A DNA stretch of 64,000 nucleotides from Pararhizobium qamdonense (lineage in GTDB: Bacteria > Pseudomonadota > Alphaproteobacteria > Rhizobiales > Rhizobiaceae). The notes beneath the pieces were generated by a model. The model did no database searches and was not told the DNA's origin. It was given only the letters and a program-made list of their open reading frames with translations. This document shows positions 52,475-62,521 of this stretch, in pieces. The DNA lies in contig NZ_CP119566.1 in assembly GCF_029277445.1 (NCBI RefSeq), positions 3,288,001 through 3,352,000 on the forward strand, written 5' to 3'. Within the stretch, counting starts at the first letter, position 1. Every line of letters begins with the position of its first letter. Made by a program: the position numbers and the translations under genes.

Positions 52475-55345
52475 TCAGCCAGTCTGGCCAGACTGCGCCT
52501 CGATGTCCACCGGCGTATCCTGTTGCGATGTGGCCTTGCCCGACAGGATCTTCTGGTAGAACAGCCCGATGCCGATCAGCACAGCGCCAAGGCCGATGAA
52601 GGACAGGGCGCGCAGGAAGCCTTCGAGATTGGCCATGTCGATCAGGAACACCTTCAGCACCGCCACGAAGACCAGGACCGCCGAGGCGATGCGGATGCTC
52701 TTGGCATTGAAGCGGGAGCCCAGAACCAGGAGCAGGACGCCGAGCAGCAGCCAGACGACGGAATAGGTATAGGTCTCGCCCGCCAGAAACCCCTTCCAGT
52801 CGGCAATGTTCTGGCCCTGCCAGAAACGCCGCACCGAGAGCGTCGCCCAGGCAAAGACGAGCACGGCGGCGGCAACGGCCAGAACCGTCACATAGGGCAC
52901 GGGCCGCTTGCCGTTTGCATACCAGGCAAGACCGGCATAGCCCAATCCGGGCAGCAGATAGCCGATCAGCAACAGATCGAAGAACGGTATGGAACCGAGC
53001 AGTTCGCCGCTGAAATAGGGATTGAGGCCGATCAGATGGGCGCCCAGGATCGACAGGATCGACAGGACGCCGATGGCCATGCTGCCGTAGCGGAAGACCG
53101 GGCTTGGCGACTTGCGGTCGAGCGTCATCAGGATGGCGGAACCGCCTATGGCAAGCAGCGTGTAGATCGACTGTTCCCCAAGCGTCGGCACGGAACTGTC
53201 GAGCACGCCGCCGTTCATGGCATGGCGCACGAGGATGGCGACCGTCAGCAGCACGAACAGGCTGGCCAGCGCCTGCAACAGGTTGCGCACGCGCAGATCC
53301 GGCCAGCGCCGGAGCTCAAAGGCGCTGAGCACAAGCAGCAGCGCCGGAATGCCGTAGCCGGCGAGAAGTGCGTTGAAAACCGGGGTGCGGCCAAGATTGA
53401 GCGCGCCGACGATGGTCGGCTCCCAGGCGATGCGGGCAAGGACGATGACGGCGGCACCCACCATCATCCAGGGCAATGCCGGCCAAACGCGCACCCGTGT
53501 TGCCGCAACATAGGCGGCGCCCACGAGTGCGATCAGGATCGTGGTCGCAAGACCGTCCGTCAACGCATGCAGCGCAATGACGATGAGGCCGAGAGAACCG
53601 GCGACCAGGAATGCCTGCGGCAGATCGAGGCCCTCGCCCTCCGCCTTCTTGCGCGAAAACCACTCGGCGAGGCCGAGAAGGGTAAGGCCAACCGCCAGCG
53701 CAAACAGGCCATGCGGCAGATCGAATGTCAGGTTGCCGGTCATCAGCAGCGACATGCCGGTGAGCGCGATCGGCACGATGGCCGCAATCGCGGCCCAGAT
53801 CGTTGCCAGCGGCGGCCGTCCGTTTCCATGCCGCTGAATGGCGAAAGCGCCGAGCGCCACGAAGACGCAGGAGAGTGCCATCGCGGCCAGCATCGCGGTG
53901 TGGCCGGAAATCGCGAAGGTCACGATATGACCGGGGATGGTCGGGTCGATATAGGTCAACAGGCCGCTCAGCGCCGTCATGCTCCAGACACCGACAATGG
54001 CAACCACGGCCGACAGGATGGCGGGATAGACGGCATAACCGCGCGATGCGCCAAGGGCTGCAAGAGCGGTCACGACAAGGCTGAACGCCACGACGGGATA
54101 ACCGGAGGCGGTGGCAAGCGGGCTGATCATCGCCAGCGCCGTCAGCAGCGCGGAAATTCCGGCGGTGACCGTGACGGCGGCAAAAGGCGGCGTCATGATG
54201 CGCTCAAAGGAGAAACGCGTTTTCGCAGGCGGCTGACCGGTCTCCTCAGGCTCGTTTTCTGCGCCGTCAGCGACATGGCCGGGCCAGATGAAGGCGATAC
54301 CGGCGATCATCACCAGCATGATCAGGGTCACCGGCCGGGTTTCAAACGGTGTCGACGAGGCGATATAGGCGAGCGCCCAGAGGCTCAGGCCGATATTGGC
54401 CATCGACGGCACGACGGTCCAGCGGCGGATGCGGGCGGCGAGCAGAGTGGCAGTCCAGGCGACGGCGAGAAATCCGAACAGGCTCCAGGGGCTGGGGCTT
54501 TCGGACGAGACCAGCGCCGGGGTGATCAGCGAGGCGAGCAGTCCGAGACCGGCCAGCGCCTGCCCATGCAAAAGCGACAGACCAACGGTGGCAAGCGATA
54601 CGAGGGCCAGCAGCACGAAAGCCGTCACCGGCCCGATGAAACCATAAACACCATGGGCGGCGTAGCAGACGCCGAACAACGTCACCGCGCCTGCAGCCGT
54701 CAAAATACCGGGGATCATCGCGTTCTGGAACGCATCTGCGACCAGCGGCACCGCGCGGCGGCGCACGAACTCGCCGATCGCCATCAGCACCAGACCGAAC
54801 ACGGCTGCCATGGACAGGCGCACGGCGGGGCTCAGCAATCCGGCGTCGATGGAATATTTGACCATGAAAACGCCGCCGAGCGCCAGCGCGATACCGCCGA
54901 CCCAGACGGCCCAGCGGGCGCCAAGGCGGCTTTCGAGGCTTTCCTTCTGGCGGGGCACGACCGCATCGATGGCGGTTGCTGCACGCGCACGGGCGCTGAC
55001 GGGTTCGCCACGCGATGCCTTTTCGACGGCGTCCTGGCTGGGTGGCGGTCCGCCGAAAATGGCATCGCCCTTGCTGATTTCAGACATCTGCCGGGTTTGC
55101 GACCGTGTTGCCTCCAGCGGCTCTGCCACATCCTGCGGCACCTGCGGCTGAGCGGCGGCTTCAACATTCGCATCGGCGGCCGGGGCCGCATAAGCGGCGG
55201 GGGCAACCGGACGGACTGCCTCAAGCTGCGCCACCTGTTCCTTCAGCGCGGCGATCTCGCCATCCAGCCTTTCGGCAATCTTGCGTCCGTTGAGAAGCGC
55301 TGCGAGCGCTAGACCAAAAGCAACGAAAGCAATGACTTCGAGCAT
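52475..55345 (-). CDS. DUF2339 large polytopic membrane protein
   Basis: 956 residues with an N-terminal helix (MLEVIAFVAFGLALAALLNG), a coiled-coil-like segment (ERLDGEIAALKEQVAQLEAV), a proline/alanine-rich linker (about 45-125) and then some 25 hydrophobic helices across the rest. This matches the DUF2339 family (predicted membrane proteins, function unknown). The ATG at 55345 has GGAG eight bases upstream. Confidence 0.88.
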   Translation of the reverse strand: MLEVIAFVAFGLALAALLNGRKIAERLDGEIAALKEQVAQLEAVRPVAPAAYAAPAADANVEAAAQPQVPQDVAEPLEATRSQTRQMSEISKGDAIFGGPPPSQDAVEKASRGEPVSARARAATAIDAVVPRQKESLESRLGARWAVWVGGIALALGGVFMVKYSIDAGLLSPAVRLSMAAVFGLVLMAIGEFVRRRAVPLVADAFQNAMIPGILTAAGAVTLFGVCYAAHGVYGFIGPVTAFVLLALVSLATVGLSLLHGQALAGLGLLASLITPALVSSESPSPWSLFGFLAVAWTATLLAARIRRWTVVPSMANIGLSLWALAYIASSTPFETRPVTLIMLVMIAGIAFIWPGHVADGAENEPEETGQPPAKTRFSFERIMTPPFAAVTVTAGISALLTALAMISPLATASGYPVVAFSLVVTALAALGASRGYAVYPAILSAVVAIVGVWSMTALSGLLTYIDPTIPGHIVTFAISGHTAMLAAMALSCVFVALGAFAIQRHGNGRPPLATIWAAIAAIVPIALTGMSLLMTGNLTFDLPHGLFALAVGLTLLGLAEWFSRKKAEGEGLDLPQAFLVAGSLGLIVIALHALTDGLATTILIALVGAAYVAATRVRVWPALPWMMVGAAVIVLARIAWEPTIVGALNLGRTPVFNALLAGYGIPALLLVLSAFELRRWPDLRVRNLLQALASLFVLLTVAILVRHAMNGGVLDSSVPTLGEQSIYTLLAIGGSAILMTLDRKSPSPVFRYGSMAIGVLSILSILGAHLIGLNPYFSGELLGSIPFFDLLLIGYLLPGLGYAGLAWYANGKRPVPYVTVLAVAAAVLVFAWATLSVRRFWQGQNIADWKGFLAGETYTYSVVWLLLGVLLLVLGSRFNAKSIRIASAVLVFVAVLKVFLIDMANLEGFLRALSFIGLGAVLIGIGLFYQKILSGKATSQQDTPVDIEAQSGQTG

Positions 55346-55527
55346 GTTTTCTCCCTGGCACCGGAACCGGCGCAATGCTCCCGACCATACAGCTTTTCAA
55401 CCAAAGGCCAAATCGGAGACGGCTGAGCCCGGCAATCTCTTCACGGGATAATTGCCAAATTTTGATCATTTTCGGATAAATCTTTAAGAGACTGCAACCG
55501 CACCCGGCCGGCTGGACCGGTCAGAGC

Positions 55528-56037
55528 CTATCGCATCAGGTTTTCGATCGGGAAAATGGCGCAGGTTTCCGTGCCATGCGCCAGAAGCTTGCCATTCCTG
55601 TCCGTCAGCCGGGCTTCCGAGGTGGCGAGCGTGCGGCCGCGATGGACAATCTTGCCTTCGCAGTAAACCTCCCCCATTCCGGGCAGCAGCGGGCGCACGA
55701 GATTGACCTTGAACTCGACCGTCGTATAGGCCTCGCCCGGCTTCAGCGTCGTCATCACGGCGCAGCCGAGTGCTGAGTCCATGATCGTCGCCGCCCAGCC
55801 GCCATGCACGGTGCCGAGCGGATTGAGATGCTCGGCGGATGGCAGGCCTGTAAAGACAACCCTGCCCTCCTCGACCTCGGTCAATCCGAACTTGAGGGTC
55901 GCGGCCATCGGCGGTGCCGGGTGCACGCCCGCCAGAAGATCGCGCATCGCCTTCAGCCCGCCATCGCGCGCCACAATGTCAAGCGGCACCGTGCCGATGC
56001 CGGACACGGTCATTCCGGGGTAGAGTTCGATGCTCAT
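55528..56037 (-). CDS. PaaI-type hotdog thioesterase
   Basis: 169 residues; the hotdog active-site run [20 protein letters not shown] carries the catalytic Asp/Gly pattern of PaaI. Substrate unknown. Its ATG overlaps the recO stop (ATGA), so it is translated with recO. A 150-base gap follows to the DUF2339 region. Confidence 0.9.
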   Translation of the reverse strand: MSIELYPGMTVSGIGTVPLDIVARDGGLKAMRDLLAGVHPAPPMAATLKFGLTEVEEGRVVFTGLPSAEHLNPLGTVHGGWAATIMDSALGCAVMTTLKPGEAYTTVEFKVNLVRPLLPGMGEVYCEGKIVHRGRTLATSEARLTDRNGKLLAHGTETCAIFPIENLMR

Positions 56038-56798
56038 GCGGTCGGAATTCCTGATGGCGGGAGCGTGGCGCCTTGCGGCTTCAAGGCCTTGAGTGCGGCC
56101 TGGACGAAACCATCGCGGGCGGCTGAAAGGCCAAGGCCGCGCGGCTCGTAGACATGGCGGTGGAGAAAGAAGGCCGTCATGCGGAAGGCGGCGGCCAGGC
56201 TGTCATAATCGGCGGCACCGCCATCGGCCAGAAAACCCGGCAGCGCCAGCATCTTGCCGGCGTAGGGCGCGCCGGCAGTGCGGCTGACGGCACGGCCGGA
56301 TTTCGGCGAGACATAGATCAGGTCCTCGCGCGTGCCGGTTGCGGCACATTCGGCAAGGTCCAGCCCGAAGCCGAGATCGTTGAGGACGGCGATCTCGAAG
56401 CGGACGAACAGTTCGCCCGCGTCGCTCGGATCGTGCAGGTTTTCCAGGATGACATCGAGCGCTTCATAAAGATGCGGATGCGGATCGCGCTCGGGCAAAA
56501 GCCGCAGGAGCGCGCCCATGGCCTGGACGCCATAGACCGAGGTTGCCGCTTCCATCAGCCGGGCGGCGCGGAGCCGGACCGGCTCCATTTTGAATTCGCC
56601 GAGATGCTCGTCAAGCCGTGCGCGCCAGGTGACCTCGACCTCGTTGCCGGGCTGCAGCACCGGCTGCATCGTCCGCGACCGGCCACCGCGCACCAGCCCG
56701 AGATGGCGGCCGCGCGCACGCGTCATCACCTCGGCGACGACGGAGGTTTCCCCGTGACGCTTGACGCCGATGATGATGGCCTGATCGCTCCATTGCAT
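56034..56798 (-). CDS. recO: DNA repair protein RecO
   Basis: Loads RecA on SSB-coated DNA in the RecFOR pathway. 254 residues: OB-fold N-terminus ([20 protein letters not shown]) and helical C-terminus. The family's zinc cysteines are not present. The start at 56798 (MQWSDQ) is chosen from family length; the frame opens to 56888 and the ribosome-binding site is weak. Confidence 0.93.
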   Translation of the reverse strand: MQWSDQAIIIGVKRHGETSVVAEVMTRARGRHLGLVRGGRSRTMQPVLQPGNEVEVTWRARLDEHLGEFKMEPVRLRAARLMEAATSVYGVQAMGALLRLLPERDPHPHLYEALDVILENLHDPSDAGELFVRFEIAVLNDLGFGLDLAECAATGTREDLIYVSPKSGRAVSRTAGAPYAGKMLALPGFLADGGAADYDSLAAAFRMTAFFLHRHVYEPRGLGLSAARDGFVQAALKALKPQGATLPPSGIPTA

Positions 56799-56892
56799 GT
56801 CTTCAGTTTTACCCCTGGCGGCAGGCGAAGACAATCCGGACGAAATCCGGTTGCCGGAGGTTCCGCAACCGGACGTCCCGATGATCAAATTC

Positions 56893-59214
56893 CTATTTCC
56901 GCTTCATGGCCTCGGCGAGTGCCGCGCCAAACGCACCTTGCGACGGGGCCTGCGGCTTCTGCTGCTGAACCCGGGACAAGGTCTGGCGCGCCTGTGCGGC
57001 CGCCTTCGGATCGTTCTTCATCTCGCGCCCGCCTGACTCTGCGGCACCTTCCTTGCGCATGGTGAGCGCGATGCGCTTGCGGGGGATATCGACCTCGGTG
57101 ACGCGCACCTGCACGACATCGCCGGCTTTCACCACCTCATGCGGGTCCTTGACGAAACGGTCGGCGAGTTGCGAGACATGCACCAGCCCGTCCTGATGCA
57201 CGCCGATATCGACGAAGGCGCCGAAGGCGGCAACGTTGGTGACGGTGCCTTCGAGCAGCATGCCCGGCTTCAGATCCTTGATGTCATCGACGCCATCGGC
57301 AAAGGTGGCCGTCTTGAAGGACGGGCGCGGATCGCGGCCGGGCTTTTCGAGTTCGGCAAAAATGTCCTTGACGGTCGGCAGGCCGAAGCGCTCATCGACG
57401 AAGGTTTTCGGATCGAGGCTCTTCAGCGCGGCATTATCGCCCATGATGGCGCGCAGATCGCGGCCGCAGGCGGCAACGATCTTCTTGGCCACGCCATAGG
57501 CTTCCGGATGGACCGAGGACGCATCAAGCGGCTCCTTGCCATCGCGGATGCGCAGAAAGCCGGCGCATTGTTCGAATGTGCGGGCGCCGAGACGCGGCAC
57601 TTTCATCAGTTCCTTGCGGCTGGTGAAGGCGCCGGTCGCATCGCGATGGGCGACGATGGCTTCGGCCGAGGACTTGCCGAGACCGGAGACGCGGGCCAGC
57701 AGCGGGGCGGACGCCGTATTCAGATCGACGCCCACCGCATTCACCGCATCTTCGACGACGGCTTCGAGCGAGCGGTTGAGACGGCCCTGATCGACGTCAT
57801 GCTGATACTGGCCGACGCCGATCGATTTCGGCTCGATCTTCACCAGTTCGGCGAGCGGATCCTGCAGGCGGCGGGCAATCGAGACGGCACCGCGCAGGGA
57901 GACGTCAAGGCCTGGAAATTCATCGGCAGCGGCCTGCGATGCGGAATAGACCGATGCGCCCGCTTCCGAAACGATAACCTTGGTTGGCTTGGGGCCGGCC
58001 GGCAGTTGCGTCAGCATATCGGCGACCAGGCGTTCGGTCTCGCGGCTGCCGGTGCCGTTGCCGATGGCGATCAGTTCGACCTTGTGCTTGCGGATCAGGC
58101 TTGCCAGTTCGGCCTGCGTGCCGCGAATGTCGTTCTTGGGCGGGAAAGGATAGACGGTCGTGGTTTCCAGCAGCTTGCCGGTACCATCGACGACGGCCAC
58201 CTTGACGCCGGTGCGGATGCCCGGATCAAGGCCCATCGTGGCGCGCGATCCGGCGGGGGCTGCAAGCAGCAGGTCCTTCAAATTGCGGGCAAAGACGTGG
58301 ATCGCCTCCTCTTCGGCCCGCTCGCGCAATTCGCGCATCAGGTCGAGCGACAGCGATAGAGAGAGCTTGACGCGCCAGGTCCAGCCGATCATGTCCATCA
58401 GCCACGTATCGCCAGGCAGCGTGCCGCCGACCTTGTAGACGGCGGCGATGGTACGCTCGACGGGCTTGACCGGGGACGTATCGTCGAGATCGACAACGAT
58501 ATCGACGGAGAGGAATTCCTCGTTCCAGCCGCGCAGCATGGCCAGCGCGCGGTGCCCGGCCACCGTCGCCCATTTTTCCGAATGATCGAAATAATCCGAA
58601 AACTTGGCGCCGGCCTCCTGCTTGCCCTCGACAACCTTGGAGCGGATCTGCGCCACCTGGCGCATATGGGCGCGCAGCCGGCCGAGCAGATCGGCATTTT
58701 CGCTGATACCTTCGGCAATGATGTCACGGGCGCCGTCGAGCGCTGTTTTTACATCCGGCACGTCGGCGGTGATATAGGCGCCGGCGCGGTCTGCGGGTGC
58801 AATCGCGCGGTCGGCCAGGATGGCTTCGGCAAGCGGACCCAAGCCACGTTCGCGGGCAATCTCGGCCTTGGTGCGGCGCTTGGGCTTATAGGGCAGATAG
58901 ATGTCTTCCAGTTCCGCCTTGGTCGTCACCCCGGCGATCTTGGCTTCCAGCTCCGCCGTCAGCTTGTCCTGGCTGCGGATCGAATCGAGGATCGAGGTCC
59001 GGCGCGCCTCGAGTTCACGCAGATAGACCAGCCGTTCGGCGAGATTGCGCAGCTGCGTATCGTCCAATCCGCCGGTCACTTCCTTGCGGTAGCGGGCGAT
59101 GAAGGGAACGGTCGCACCCTCGTCCAGAAGCTCGATGGCTGCGATCGCCTGGGCGGGCGTCGCCTTGATTTCCTGGGCGATGAGGACAGCGATGGATTTT
59201 GATGGCAGGGACAT
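56893..59214 (-). CDS. tex: Tex-family RNA-binding transcription accessory protein
   Basis: 773 residues: Tex N-terminal helical domain, YqgF-like nuclease fold ([26 protein letters not shown]), HhH motifs ([16 protein letters not shown]) and C-terminal S1 RNA-binding domain ([16 protein letters not shown]). Thought to act with RNA polymerase and in stress survival. Start at 59214 by family match; AT-poor site upstream. Confidence 0.95.
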   Translation of the reverse strand: MSLPSKSIAVLIAQEIKATPAQAIAAIELLDEGATVPFIARYRKEVTGGLDDTQLRNLAERLVYLRELEARRTSILDSIRSQDKLTAELEAKIAGVTTKAELEDIYLPYKPKRRTKAEIARERGLGPLAEAILADRAIAPADRAGAYITADVPDVKTALDGARDIIAEGISENADLLGRLRAHMRQVAQIRSKVVEGKQEAGAKFSDYFDHSEKWATVAGHRALAMLRGWNEEFLSVDIVVDLDDTSPVKPVERTIAAVYKVGGTLPGDTWLMDMIGWTWRVKLSLSLSLDLMRELRERAEEEAIHVFARNLKDLLLAAPAGSRATMGLDPGIRTGVKVAVVDGTGKLLETTTVYPFPPKNDIRGTQAELASLIRKHKVELIAIGNGTGSRETERLVADMLTQLPAGPKPTKVIVSEAGASVYSASQAAADEFPGLDVSLRGAVSIARRLQDPLAELVKIEPKSIGVGQYQHDVDQGRLNRSLEAVVEDAVNAVGVDLNTASAPLLARVSGLGKSSAEAIVAHRDATGAFTSRKELMKVPRLGARTFEQCAGFLRIRDGKEPLDASSVHPEAYGVAKKIVAACGRDLRAIMGDNAALKSLDPKTFVDERFGLPTVKDIFAELEKPGRDPRPSFKTATFADGVDDIKDLKPGMLLEGTVTNVAAFGAFVDIGVHQDGLVHVSQLADRFVKDPHEVVKAGDVVQVRVTEVDIPRKRIALTMRKEGAAESGGREMKNDPKAAAQARQTLSRVQQQKPQAPSQGAFGAALAEAMKRK

Positions 59215-59339
59215 GGCATTCCGTGGTTTGCGGTGATTTGGCGGGAACCATAGATGCACATGCCTTCAAGGCCAAGTGAAGGCGCAAGCCGTCGCGGGGG
59301 CGTCCACAGATGGATGGCGATGACGTGGCCGCCGGTGGC

Positions 59340-60596
59340 TCAGAATTCCACCGGCTCCAGCGGCGCACGGGTCTTTTCGAAGTCGCGCAAGGCCGCTTCC
59401 CGCTCGGAAATATAGTTGCGCGTAAAGGGCACCGCCTCCAGTTCGTGCGACAGCTGAATCTGGAAGATCGACAGGTTGTCGTAGAGGAAGGCCGTTTCCG
59501 ACGAGGCGAGATAGAACTCCCACATGCGGAAGAACCGCTCGTCGTAAAGCCGGATCGCTTCTTCCTTGCGCGCGGTGAACCGCTCGCGCCAGGCCCGCAG
59601 CGTGTGGGCATAGTGCATCGGCAGGATCTCGATATCGCGGATAACCAGCCGCGCCTTTTCGATTGCGGGCACCACTTCCGACAGCGCCGGCATGTAGCCG
59701 CCGGGAAAGATATATTTCTCGATCCAGGGATTGGTCGCCCAGGGCTTTTCCGCCTGGCCGATCGAATGCAGCACCATCACGCCCTTGGGCGCCAAAAGGC
59801 CGGCCATCTTGGTGAAGAAATTGCCGTAATTTGCCATGCCGACATGCTCGAACATGCCGACAGAGACGATGCGGTCGAACTGCCGATCGACCATCGTGCG
59901 GTAATCCTGCAGCTCGAAGCGGACGCGGTCTTCAAGCCCGCGCTTTTGCGCCCGGACGCGCGAGACTTTCAGCTGTTCCTCGCTGAGCGTAATGCCGGTG
60001 ACATTGACGCCAGAAGATTCAGCCAGATACATGCCCATGCCGCCCCAGCCGGAACCGACCTCCAGCACCGTTTGTCCGGGCTGCAGCAGGAGCTTGGCGG
60101 CGATATGGCGCTTCTTGGCCGCCTGTGCCTCGTCCAGACTGATGCCGGGCGGGTCGAAATAGGCGCAGGAATATTGCCAGTCCTGATCCAGAAACAAGTC
60201 GAACAGCTTGCCGTCGAGATCGTAATGATGGGCGACATTGTGCTTGTTGCGATTGACCGGCAGGCGGCTCTTGATCTGCTGCTCGGCCACATGCAGAAGC
60301 GCTGTTGCCGTATTGCTGATGGTGGCCGCCTTTTCCAGGCCGTTGGCCTTCACCATCGATATCAGATCGAAGATATTGCCCTCGTCGATAACGATGCGGC
60401 CTTCGACATACATTTCGCCGAAGCGCAGGCCCGGATCGCGCAGGATGGCTTTTTCGGCCTCCTCATCCAGCGTTCGCACGGTGACGGGAATGCCGGACCC
60501 GTCGCCGAGAATGGCACGTTCTCCAGACGAGAGGATGAGTGTCAGATTGCCTTTTTGAACCAGCCGGCGGAAAATTCTCAGAAATGTCGTGTTCAT
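59340..60596 (-). CDS. cfa: Cyclopropane-fatty-acyl-phospholipid synthase
   Basis: Adds a methylene from S-adenosylmethionine to unsaturated acyl chains of membrane lipids. 418 residues; SAM loop VLEVGSGWGGMGMYLAE, and YSCAYF and SVGMFEHVG segments. An N-terminal lipid-binding helical region covers about 1-110. Stands alone before a 300-base gap. Confidence 0.95.
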   Translation of the reverse strand: MNTTFLRIFRRLVQKGNLTLILSSGERAILGDGSGIPVTVRTLDEEAEKAILRDPGLRFGEMYVEGRIVIDEGNIFDLISMVKANGLEKAATISNTATALLHVAEQQIKSRLPVNRNKHNVAHHYDLDGKLFDLFLDQDWQYSCAYFDPPGISLDEAQAAKKRHIAAKLLLQPGQTVLEVGSGWGGMGMYLAESSGVNVTGITLSEEQLKVSRVRAQKRGLEDRVRFELQDYRTMVDRQFDRIVSVGMFEHVGMANYGNFFTKMAGLLAPKGVMVLHSIGQAEKPWATNPWIEKYIFPGGYMPALSEVVPAIEKARLVIRDIEILPMHYAHTLRAWRERFTARKEEAIRLYDERFFRMWEFYLASSETAFLYDNLSIFQIQLSHELEAVPFTRNYISEREAALRDFEKTRAPLEPVEF

Positions 60597-60899
60597 TCCG
60601 GACCTCGACCACAGATGCTAAAACATTCTGGTGAATGGTCACGTGCCGCCGGCCTTGGTTATGCCGGACGTTCGGAAACGAGAAGAACCGCAGCTGGAGC
60701 GCCGTCGGCGTCGTCCGGGGCACACGGGATGTGCGGCAACGCTGAAACGGTCGCCGTCCGGCTGCCGGACAGATCGTCTGGGCACCCCGGCCGGGGAGCT
60801 CTATCCATCAGAACATCCGCTAGGATAATTCCATTTTAGCATTGCGCAATAGGTGCACTGGTCCCTCAAGGATTTATTTGCTTAGCAAATCCTTCGCGG
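60597..60899. other. Gap with cfa promoter region and a terminator hairpin
   Basis: About 300 bases. A perfect palindrome ATTGCGCAAT (60841-60850) may be an operator. A hairpin with arms AAGGATTT (60868-60875) and AAATCCTT (60887-60894), bulged inside, could terminate the hydroquinone reductase transcript on the minus strand. No gene seen. Confidence 0.5.
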
Positions 60900-61898
60900 T
60901 CAAACGGCCATTACGCCCTCGCCTGCAAGCCTTTCGCGATCATGCGGACGATCAAGGTCGAGCTCTGGGCCGAGCGGCACGATCAAGGTTGGGTTGATAT
61001 GGGCGATGGAGTAGTAGCCGCGCTTGATATGATCGATCCGCGCCGTCTCGCGGATGCCGGGCCATTGATAGATTTCCCGCAGGTAATTCGACAGGCTGGG
61101 ATAGTCCTCCAGACGCCGCAGATTGCATTTGAAAGCGCCGTGATAGGCGGCATCGAAGCGGATCAGCGTAACGAAGAGGCGGATATCGGCTTCGGTGAAA
61201 TGGGTGCCCGCAATATAGCGGTTGCTGGAAAGATGGTCTTCCAGCGTATCCAGCATGCCGAAAAGGCTGGTGACCGCTTCCTCATAGGCGCCTTGCGTCC
61301 TGGCAAAGCCTGCCCGGTAGACACCGTTGTTGACCCGGTCGTAGATCGGCGCGTTCCAGCGGTCGATGACCGGCCGCAGGCTTTGCGGATAGAAATCCTG
61401 GCTATCGCCCGTCAGATGGTTGAAGGCCGTGTTGAGGATGCGGATGATATCGGCAGACTCGTTGTTGACGATACGGCCTTGCCTGCGATCCCACAGCACC
61501 GGCACGGACACCTTGCCGGTATAGTGCGGGTCCGATGCGGTGTAGAGTTCATGCTGGTAGCGGATCTTGCCGGCGCGCGGACCGGCATCCTGCGGCTCCT
61601 GATAGGTCCAGCCGTTTTCGCCAAGTTCCGGCTCGGAGATCGACACCGCAACGATATCCTGCAGCCCTTTCAGGGCGCGCATCATCAGGGTGCGCGACGC
61701 CCAGGGGCAGATGAAGGCAACGAAGAGCTGATAGCGCCCGGCTTCAGCTGGAAGGGCCGCCTGCCCGTCCGGGCCCGGCGATCCATCGGCCGTGATCCAG
61801 CTGCGAAAGCTGGTCGGCTCGCGGTGAAAGGCGCCGTTCTTCATCTCGCTGGCGGCGACATCCCCCGTTTCCCATTTTCCATCGACCAGCTGCGGCAT
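60900..61898 (-). CDS. Glutathionyl-hydroquinone reductase (ECM4/YqjG-type)
   Basis: 332-residue Xi-class GST reducing glutathionylated hydroquinones. N-terminal thioredoxin-like domain with catalytic Cys64 in FICPWASRT, helical C-terminal domain (ADIRLFVTLIRFDAAY). Normal length. Opposite to arsR with 187 bases between. Confidence 0.92.
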   Translation of the reverse strand: MPQLVDGKWETGDVAASEMKNGAFHREPTSFRSWITADGSPGPDGQAALPAEAGRYQLFVAFICPWASRTLMMRALKGLQDIVAVSISEPELGENGWTYQEPQDAGPRAGKIRYQHELYTASDPHYTGKVSVPVLWDRRQGRIVNNESADIIRILNTAFNHLTGDSQDFYPQSLRPVIDRWNAPIYDRVNNGVYRAGFARTQGAYEEAVTSLFGMLDTLEDHLSSNRYIAGTHFTEADIRLFVTLIRFDAAYHGAFKCNLRRLEDYPSLSNYLREIYQWPGIRETARIDHIKRGYYSIAHINPTLIVPLGPELDLDRPHDRERLAGEGVMAV

Positions 61899-62049
61899 TG
61901 TCTCGTCCCCGTCATTGTCCCGGCAAAAGCCCGGAACTGCCGGGCTGTCACGCCCTCTGGAATCTCATGGACCTGCGAAAACGGCAAGGGTGCAGACCCG
62001 CAACAGACTGTTCGATGATTGGCACCGCCGTTCGGCCTGTCCAAAATGC

Positions 62050-62085
62050 TTGACGCATGATAATTATGTCGATAAATCTCGACAT
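62050..62085 (+). promoter_or_regulatory. arsR promoter with embedded operator; probable leaderless start
   Basis: -35 TTGACG (62050-62055), 17 bases, -10 TAAATC (62073-62078). The -10 is the central spacer of a perfect inverted repeat ATGTCGA-TAAATC-TCGACAT (62066-62085) that ends one base before the arsR ATG. ArsR binding there would block the polymerase. Spacing puts the start site at the ATG itself. Confidence 0.7.
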
Positions 62086-62442
62086 ATGGACAATATTGAC
62101 ACCATCGCGGCTTTTGCAGCCCTTGCCCAGACCACGCGCTTGGATGCCTTCCGGCTGCTTGTGACCCACGAACCGGATGGACTGCCCGCCGGCGAAATCG
62201 CCCGGCAGCTGGAGGTTCCCCACAACACCATGTCCACCCATCTGGCGATCCTGCAGCGTGCCGGGCTGATCACGGCGGAACGGCAGAGCCGCTCGATCGT
62301 CTACCGCGCCAGCCTCGACAGCCTGCGCACCGTGGTGACGTTTCTCGTCAAGGATTGCTGCTCGGGCCATCCCGATCTCTGCGCACCGCTGATCGCCGAC
62401 CTCGTGCCCTGCTGCGCGCCAAAGGAACAGGGCCATGCCTGA
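62086..62442 (+). CDS. arsR: Arsenic-responsive repressor ArsR
   Basis: 118 residues, winged helix (LPAGEIARQLEVPHNTMSTH, then LAILQRAGLI) typical of the ArsR/SmtB family. Cysteines 91, 92, 99, 109 and 110 in the C-terminal region (DCCSGHPDLC and PCCAPK) are probable As(III) ligands, unlike the helix-located site of the R773 type. ATG at 62086 fixed by the inverted repeat directly upstream. First gene of arsR-ACR3-arsC. Confidence 0.93.
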   Translation: MDNIDTIAAFAALAQTTRLDAFRLLVTHEPDGLPAGEIARQLEVPHNTMSTHLAILQRAGLITAERQSRSIVYRASLDSLRTVVTFLVKDCCSGHPDLCAPLIADLVPCCAPKEQGHA

Positions 62443-62518
62443 CCGCTTTGCCTATCCTCTTCTTCCCCGCCCTGAACACCGCATCAACGTGTTTGACAGT
62501 CAGAAAGACGCAGCCTGA
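62435..62518 (+). CDS. Possible 27-residue linker ORF between arsR and the arsenite pump gene
   Basis: ATG at 62435, overlapping the arsR stop, reads MPDRFAYPLLPRPEHRINVF and stops at 62516-62518, three bases before the ATG of the pump gene. No ribosome-binding site and no homology; it may only couple translation or be chance. Confidence 0.25.
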   Translation: MPDRFAYPLLPRPEHRINVFDSQKDAA

Positions 62519-62521
62519 ATC

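Noticed and set aside
52238..55312. Plus-strand open frame of over 1000 codons
   Set aside because: It is exactly antisense to the DUF2339 gene, whose hydrophobic pattern and start signal are real; the frame is rich in Q, H, R and D with no fold, a by-product of high GC.
62435..62518. Remnant of a phosphatase-type arsC between arsR and the pump gene
   Set aside because: The short frame lacks the CxxxxxR start of low-molecular-weight phosphatases; kept only as a doubtful linker ORF.
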